The position numbers and the translations under genes are program-made. From Diplodia intermedia (Eukaryota; Ascomycota; Dothideomycetes; Botryosphaeriales; Botryosphaeriaceae), in the NCBI GenBank assembly GCA_021495925.1, contig JAKEKT010000001.1, positions 744,001 to 808,000 on the forward strand: DNA of 64,000 bases, read 5' to 3'. Shown in pieces: positions 58,701 through 64,000 of this stretch; positions within the stretch are counted from its first letter, which is position 1; every line of letters starts with the position of its first letter. The notes under the pieces were generated by a model. The model worked only from the letters and a program-made list of their open reading frames with translations. It ran no database searches and was not told the DNA's origin.

Positions 58701-60003
58701 ACTCGCCAGTGGCAGAAGATTCGTCGCATTTGACATTGTGGCCCTCGATGAAAATGCCATCAACGGGAACCATGTCGCCGGGTTCAAGAAGCATGATGTC
58801 GCCAACAAGCACATCATATACCGAAATTTCCCTCGTCTTGCCAGAGCGGACGACCTTGACCAACCGGTCGGACTTTTTCTTGTTGAGCTTCACGAATTGC
58901 CTTTCCTTTTGCCAGTCATTAACAGCTCCGACGACGACGACAATGGCGATGGCAACCATGATGGCAACACCTTCAACCCATTCCACTTTAGGCTCTCCAT
59001 CCTCATGTGATTGGCCGAAGGTTTCGTAAAGTCCGAGGGCGAGCGAGATAACGGCGGCAATTGTAAGCAGGATCAGAACCTTATCATTGTAGGCCATCCA
59101 TGCCAGCTGCAAGATACTCTTCGGTTTTTTCTCCGGGAGCCTATTATCGGAATAAACCCTCTTACGGTCCGAATATGCCTGAGGCTTGGTTCCATGCTTC
59201 TGGGAGTGTGTTGTAGCAGTCCGCTCGAGGTTAGAAGCACCCTTTTTATCCGTCTCGGTAGACGAGGGGGTGGTGGCTTCCTCGAAGGAAACATGGCCAT
59301 CGAGGTGCTCTTCATCCATGCTAAGACCGCTTTTGCGGTCCGTTCTTAGACCCTTGGCTAAACCGTGCAGCCCGCCCAGCGCGTGGAAGGCGCCTAGACT
59401 TTTAGGGTTGTACAATTTGGACAGCTGTCCAGGCGAGAAGGCGAACTTATTATCTTCGACTTCGAACTCGTGTTCAGTGCCGGGGTCCGGTTTCAACGCG
59501 TCCTGATCGTTAAGAATTTCGTCGTGACCGATTTGTTGTTTATGCGTCGTTGTCGGGGAGCTATTGACATAGGTCTCGGTGGTGCCCGAGACCAAGGACT
59601 GGCCATTCTCCGTCTGCGAGTCCAGTGAATTGCCTCGCGACCGCGGGTTCGGAACGGACAAGAAGACATTAGGATCGTTGCCCCAACGGTTCGATGGCGA
59701 GGATACATTGTGCGGGGATGTAGGGCGATCCTGAGAGCTGTCGAATGAGTTCGGGTTGCGCAAGTCGACGGGCGAAGAGCGAGTCTGAGACTGAGTCGAA
59801 AAGCTTGTCTCGGATCGCTGTGTGTGAACGGTGTGGATGCTGTCGCTGAGGTTGCCGAGCGGCACAGCATTTCCCATGTCCGGGTTGTTGTTGTTGACAG
59901 CCGATGTGTCTATGGTAATGGTCGGGGCTCGCTGGCGGCGGAACGGTCCAGGTGAGGACGAGCTGTTGCGGCCCTCAGGGCTCGGGCTCTTTCTATCGGC
60001 CAT
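55705..60003 (-). CDS. PMC1: Vacuolar/plasma-membrane Ca2+-ATPase, PMCA type
   Basis: Pumps Ca2+ out of the cytosol, in fungi mostly into the vacuole. A single uninterrupted frame of 1432 codons, remarkable among intron-rich neighbours. The N-terminal 290 residues are Ser/Thr/Asn-rich and disordered, followed by the first helix pair (VLILLTIAAVISLALGLYE). Family motifs in order: TGESD near 429, PEGLPLAVTLALAFAT near 568, the phosphorylated Asp in DKTGTLTQ near 610, MVTGDN near 875 and GDGTNDAPALK near 946. Six C-terminal helices follow. The tail contains a basic amphipathic stretch (RIRGGRLSALKFKLQHP) and a Ser/Arg-rich segment, likely regulatory, then a disordered end. PMR1-type Golgi pumps are shorter and lack this layout. 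Calcineurin-dependent control is known for yeast Pmc1, but no such element was identified here. Confidence 0.94.
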   Translation of the reverse strand: MADRKSPSPEGRNSSSSPGPFRRQRAPTITIDTSAVNNNNPDMGNAVPLGNLSDSIHTVHTQRSETSFSTQSQTRSSPVDLRNPNSFDSSQDRPTSPHNVSSPSNRWGNDPNVFLSVPNPRSRGNSLDSQTENGQSLVSGTTETYVNSSPTTTHKQQIGHDEILNDQDALKPDPGTEHEFEVEDNKFAFSPGQLSKLYNPKSLGAFHALGGLHGLAKGLRTDRKSGLSMDEEHLDGHVSFEEATTPSSTETDKKGASNLERTATTHSQKHGTKPQAYSDRKRVYSDNRLPEKKPKSILQLAWMAYNDKVLILLTIAAVISLALGLYETFGQSHEDGEPKVEWVEGVAIMVAIAIVVVVGAVNDWQKERQFVKLNKKKSDRLVKVVRSGKTREISVYDVLVGDIMLLEPGDMVPVDGIFIEGHNVKCDESSATGESDVLKKIPADDVYRAMEAGHSVRKMDPFILSGAKVSEGVGSFIVTATGVHSSYGKTMMALREDSEVTPLQSKLNVLAEYIAKLGGGSALLLFIVLFIEFLVRLKGSDATPEKKGQNFLDILIVAITVIVVAVPEGLPLAVTLALAFATTRMLKDNNLVRLLRSCETMGNATTVCSDKTGTLTQNKMTVVAGSLSTALRFGDRKAKNIDEQDAANKGKQASEDNGDDVSPSEFVSNLGAELKELFKQSIVINSTAFEGEEDGKPAFIGSKTETALLNFARDYLGMGTVSTERSNSNVVQLVPFDSGRKCMAAVVKLEDGRYRMYVKGASEILVAKADTIIDGTKDLSTRSLTSDMRETLNHLIETYASRSLRTIGFLYKDFEQWPPKGARALEDDASQANFDDIFNNMVFLGLVGIQDPLRDGVPEAVQDCKKAGVFVRMVTGDNVLTAKAIAEECGILVPGGIVMEGPKFRKLGKREMDQVIPKLCVLARSSPEDKRILVKRLKELGETVAVTGDGTNDAPALKTADIGFSMGIAGTEVAKEASAIILMDDNFSSIVKALLWGRAVNDAVKKFLQFQLTVNITAVLLTFVSAVASSDQTSVLTAVQLLWVNLIMDTFAALALATDPPTLSLLDRKPDPKSAPLITVTMWKMIIGQAIYQLVVTFILYFAGKSILSYESDHEQDQLSTLVFNTFVWMQIFNQVNNRRLDNKFNVFEGMHRNYFFIFINLIMIGGQIMIIFVGGAAFSVKPLNGAQWGYSIVLGFLSLPVGVIIRLIPDELVASLIPARFKRKPTPDLVLSDDYEWNQSLLEIRDELAFIKRIRGGRLSALKFKLQHPREAAREVFSRSRSSHSLPQTPNNERSDNEGGSPAPPTPISSHSRSRNRSRSNSAFGPAAAMAGIVAGSIAGWSPIERRDGDNGEGGVAFARGRADIESQEGVSVHSGTRSEDPVIVKDGPTPGVPPSQSNDTTPAFGVGPFADQPKLDRQEGGDGKTKDTQP

Positions 60004-63000
60004 GATGGTTGCCTTCTCTCACCGGGAGCTCGCACTGCAGGCGACAGAGGGTTGCGCAGGTGGCGCGTGGGACCTCGGCGTGGTGGCTGAGAATTACGGA
60101 GGTGAGATGTGCATGGGTATACAAGAAGGAATAAGTAGGAAGGCTGCCTCGTACTGGGCTGTGTTGAGAGTCAGCACCGTGGTCGAAGGAACTGTGGACT
60201 GGGAGCCGAGCTCAATGTCCACGCAGATGGGGCGAGTGAGCCCTGCAGGGATTTCGGCCCAGGCGCCACGGTTGAACCAAGGCGGACCTGAGCAAGCTGA
60301 AGCTTCGGTCGCCTCCCCACAGCCACGTTGGGCAATGGCGGGCAGTGCAGGCGAGGGAGAGACTCACGGGCCGCCCGGTAGGGGAGCAGTTACAGCTGTG
60401 CCTCGGTGTAACAGAATGATGGAGAAGTCGGATGGGCGGCGATCCGCAAGCGCGCTGAGGGCTCACGGCGAGGGCGGCGGAGGTTGGGCGGTTGAGCGGT
60501 CGGTAGGTGAGCACGATTGGGGCTATGCTACAAGCGAGCGAAAGCCATTCCAATGGAGATGCGGTCGGGACGAGGAGAAGAGCGGGCGGGCGGCGAATGC
60601 GCAATTGTCATGTGGCCGGGGAGCGAGCGGCCACTTGAAGCAACAGCGGGCGAGCAAGCGTGGAGAAAGACCAACGGTGGTCGCGGGCTGGCAACGGCAG
60701 GCTGGAGCGGGTGAGGGCGCACTAAGGAGTCCTAAGGCATGTGTCGTTGTATGGAGGAGACAGCGATGCGCCCAGAACAGCACTGCCTCACTCTAGGCCA
60801 GAAGCGACGTAGTTTCCGTGCGCCCCCTGCGCTCCGCGACGCCTGCGGCAAATCATGAGAGCCACAGCCTCTGGGCCAGCTGGGGGCTCAAGCAGCTGGT
60901 GTTTACCCACCGCATGGCAGCAGCTGCGCTGGCCGACCGGACAGCTGGCCGCTGCCCGAGTGCATCCAGTTGCGCAAGCCAACCAGGGCGATTGTGCTTT
61001 TCTGGAGGCCGTGTCGCGCCAGGCCAATCTCGAGCCTGACTCGCCAGCTCTCGTCAGCGGTGCAGGTGCGTCAGGCACTCCGCCGCGCCAATTGACTTTT
61101 CCTCCGCCTCGCTCGCCAAGTGCGCTGGAGACGTCGTTGCGCCCAGCCAAGGCCGCGCGGCACCCCTTTCGCGGAGCAAGGCGAGCCTACAGCGTCTCCG
61201 CCGCCCGCTACGGCAAGCGTTTCGCTGGATGGAGAGCCGCCACCGCTAGCCAGCCGACTGGATCGCTGCAAGGAAAAACTGCGCACCGCCACACACACCG
61301 CCGCCACCGCCACATCTCCCACACGCGACTGACCCGAGGTTGCAGCCACCAGCGAGCGAACAGCTGGACCAGTCGTCATCGCCATCGCTCTGTGGCCTCA
61401 CGGCCTCCCCTGCGCCCGTCTTTCCGCCACAGCCCAGTCATGCGATCGTTCATGAGCTTCAGCCGCGCGCCTCGGCACCTGGCTGGCTGCACTTCTTCCA
61501 AGAAGTCCACCAAGCGCCGGCGCTGCTCGGCATCATCACAAGCAATTACAGCTCAAGCCCCAATTTCACCCGTCACGCAGAGGCAAGGTGACACGCCCGG
61601 CCTGCTCTAATTGCTGCTGTTGCCTCCCACACCTTTTGCACCGCCTCGATTCCAGATACCGAAGGCAGCAGCACCGCAACCAGTCTCGCGACTCGTCAGG
61701 CTACACGCGCTCGTTGGGCAGGGCCCGTCACCGCTAGTTTCTCTTAAGGCGAGCCGATGGGACTCGGCTGTTCTCTGTCGTAAACTCTGCTCGCACTTGA
61801 AACAGAGAGGGAAATAGGGGAGGTTTCATCCTGCTAGCGGTCATTTTACCGCCGCTGGGCAGGCTTGGCCGGCCGATATTGCCATGGCCTTCTGGAACGG
61901 CGCCTCATATGGTGATCGCGACGATGCTCTCTCCGCGCTTTGCGCAATGTCGCCAAAGCCCCGATCAGCCGGCGTCGCCCGGATTATGCGGTCAGCCTCG
62001 CAATAAAACCCATACGGTCGGTCTTGGTCCGTAGGAGCAACAATGCGGCCGTGCTACCGCGGCGGGATTCTGCGATAATCTCGCATTGTGAGCTCGTCTT
62101 ACATGCTCTGTTCGGACCGCAAGTCAGGCATCGTCCCGGCTTGTGCAAGATGGCAGGCTGCAGCCACGTGGATATTCAATGCTTTCTTCTTCTCGGGCCA
62201 AGGCTGTGCGGGTGCAAAGCATCCCCTAGCTGTTGCCAATCCGCCCTCAAGAAAGCCTTGACCACGGATACCAAGGCCGATCTTCTTAGCAAGGTCTGGA
62301 ACGACGCCATGTCCTGCCGGGTTAGGCTATCCTGGCGACCATCGCACTTGGTTTTTCCGATGTTATTTCACCGTCTTCGTTGCAGCAAACGAAAACGGGA
62401 AACAGAAAGCGAGGCGGGCTTGTCCACCAGGACTTGCGGTCAGCGAGACGACTCCTTTTCGAGTCGCTCCCGCTAACCCAATGCCCCCATCTGGACTAGA
62501 GATGTGCACCTACCGCGCGCCGTGCCATTAGTAGTGCTGGCTGCTTTGTCCCGGCATTGATGACGTTATTGCAATATTGACGGCCTGCGCTAACAACTAG
62601 ATGGTCTCGATGCAGCCCTCACAGCTCTCCGATGTAGGTGTCGACCGCAGCCGGACGTTCGCCCAGCCCATATTGCCGCCTGACCAGCTCAGCGTCGAAA
62701 AGCGGCGTCGGCAGAGGCAGGCTTTGTTGAGAGGAAAAGGTGCTCCGCCACAACCACTCTCCACATCGTCCCGCATATCAAAACAAATCCACGCCAACCG
62801 TTGGTTATAGCGCGCTCTTGCACCACGGTGGAGAACAGTGGATCTCGTGCTAGCAAGGTGCGTTGGTTCTCAACGACGACAATATCATAGAACCTCCGCC
62901 ATGGTGATATTTATGGGCCTTCGTAGACTCATGCTTTTTGTACGACGACAATGCAAATCTCAGAACCCAGTATTCAATCAGTAACGACCCGAGGCCGTCC

Positions 63001-63416
63001 TACCAATTTCCACGCCTTCAGCTCTCGTGCAACATGAGAAGAGGAGTACCGGAAAACTCAAAACCCGAAATGCATGCCCTGTTCCTGGTCTCTTCTCTTG
63101 AGTCTAGTCTTCTGCTCTGCAGCAAATCTTGAGGCATTTTTCTTTCCCCTGTGCGACACAGCCAATGGTACCGAAGTATTACGACCCCTGCATTTGACGC
63201 CAAGTCAACTTACAGAAAACCCTACTGCCTGGGTGCAGAAGGAGGCTGTGCATTAGGTCTCGCCTCTTCTGTCGAATGACGAATGAAGTACATCACCATG
63301 CAAGGGCGTGATATGCCGAAAGCCCACGTTTTGATTTTTCGTTCAGAATGAGGAAAATGTTGGGGAGGCAACGACTGCGGCCACTATTGTGGCTATGCTC
63401 CTGCCTTTCCCTTCGG
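60004..63416. other. Intergenic region of 3.4 kb without recognisable genes
   Basis: It contains the PMC1 promoter and, at the far end, the 3' flank of the MFS gene. Open frames such as 60855-61610 (+) overlap others in different frames and read as Arg/Ser/Pro-rich. From about 62800 the DNA becomes AT-richer. No RNA gene was recognised. Confidence 0.5.
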
Positions 63417-64000
63417 CTATCGCCTTCTGCTACCGAGACGAGGCAGCTTTATCGGTACTACCAGGGCGTTAACGAGGACAAATAGGACGATAGCGGATGC
63501 GAAGACGTAGCGAAGGCTGTGCTCATACGCCCGGATAACTACGGTCACAGAGGCGTTAGTCTCACATCAAGGCGCTCTGATTGCCAAAATCGCTGCCTAG
63601 CAAGAGTGGACCTGGGGTGTTGCGTGAAGATACGGCGGAAGGCACGAGCGCAAGGTTGGTGCTTATGTGAGCTTGATTCGGCCGGGCAAATGTAGCACTC
63701 ACCTTCCATCCGTTGTACCTGAGTAAGATCGAATATGGCGCGGACGGATTTGCGTACACGCAGAATGACCTGATGAGCATCGTCAGCGACTTACGACGCT
63801 TCCCAGCAGAAGAAACCCGGAGAGCTGCGCCCCCAACATACCTCTTGCTTCTCGGGTCCGGTGACATATCTCTCCAGGTCCACCGACAACGCGTTCTGCA
63901 CGATCAAGCTGCTAATGGCCACGCCGAACACCGCCCCGAGGCTCCTGAAGAGGCTCAGCGTACTCGTCATCACAGCCTGATCCTCCTGTGTGCTGGTTGC
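63417..64000 (-). CDS. MFS transporter, C-terminal part, 5' end outside window
   Basis: Only the last part of a major-facilitator transporter is visible: exons 64000-63842, 63769-63703 and 63538-63417, with introns of 72 and 164 bp that are phase-consistent. The first visible residues (STQEDQAVMTSTLSLFRSLGAVFGVAISSLIVQNAL) form a late helix typical of 14-helix drug/siderophore-type antiporters. VDLERYVTGPEKQEV leads to a loop, and HSLRYVFASAIVLFVLVNALVVPIKL is the final helix. The protein ends LPRLGSRRR. This ending resembles fungal multidrug or azole-resistance-type MFS pumps, but the substrate cannot be inferred from this fragment. Confidence 0.84.

Noticed and set aside
60855..61610. Plus-strand open frame of 251 codons upstream of PMC1
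   Set aside because: Overlaps other open frames on both strands, Arg/Ser/His-rich, no motif; most likely GC-driven noise in a promoter region.
1..64000. CRISPR arrays, insertion sequences, prophage or biosynthetic gene cluster
   Set aside because: Eukaryotic gene structure throughout; no direct-repeat arrays, no transposase frames, and no polyketide, peptide or terpene synthase genes seen.

Overview
This is a fungal nuclear segment. The genes are broken by many short introns (about 48-215 bp, GT-AG with CTRAC-type branch points), the coding DNA is GC-rich, and families typical of filamentous ascomycetes (Pezizomycotina) are present: a fused EGT1, a HAK-type K+ transporter, a DUF3112-type membrane protein and a fungal PP4c with an internal insertion. 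A Dothideomycete is plausible, but I cannot fix the class from sequence alone. No rRNA, tRNA, CRISPR array or intact transposon was recognised. Exon coordinates come from reading splice sites and checking reading-frame phase by hand.

Layout. 1-8.9 kb: 3' part of a peroxisomal 3-ketoacyl-CoA thiolase (+); a small secreted protein (-) followed in frame by a Ser/Thr-rich tail; a GH31 alpha-xylosidase-like enzyme (-); a TMEM42-like protein (+); exosome subunit MTR3 (-). 11-17.6 kb: a seven-helix DUF3112-type protein with a long tail (-) and a disordered protein of unknown function (-). 18-24 kb: the vacuolar cation channel YVC1 in 17 exons (+) and a C2H2 transcription factor (+). 23.9-32 kb: an unusually long gene-free stretch between two converging genes. 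32-38 kb: POP5 (-) and a PI31-type proteasome regulator (+), divergent over 287 bp, then a PHD-like zinc-finger protein (-). 38.8-48 kb: EGT1 (-), a HAK potassium transporter (-) and an NAD(P)-binding NmrA-like protein (-). 48.6-60 kb: PP4 catalytic subunit (-), a small conserved-looking membrane protein (+), a TpA-rich island that looks like a repeat decayed by RIP, a mitochondrial thioredoxin-like protein (+), inositol polyphosphate multikinase (-) and the intronless Ca2+-ATPase PMC1 (-). The window ends in the 3' part of an MFS transporter (-).

The genes are mostly unrelated housekeeping functions and do not form a biosynthetic cluster. Loose themes are ion homeostasis (YVC1 releases vacuolar Ca2+, PMC1 refills the vacuole, HAK imports K+), RNA processing (MTR3, POP5) and phosphate or phosphatase signalling (IPMK, PP4c). 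The items most worth follow-up are the stop codon that separates the secreted protein from an in-frame mucin-like tail, the 8.1-kb empty convergent gap, the RIP-like island, the PP4c insertion and the micro-exon structure of YVC1.
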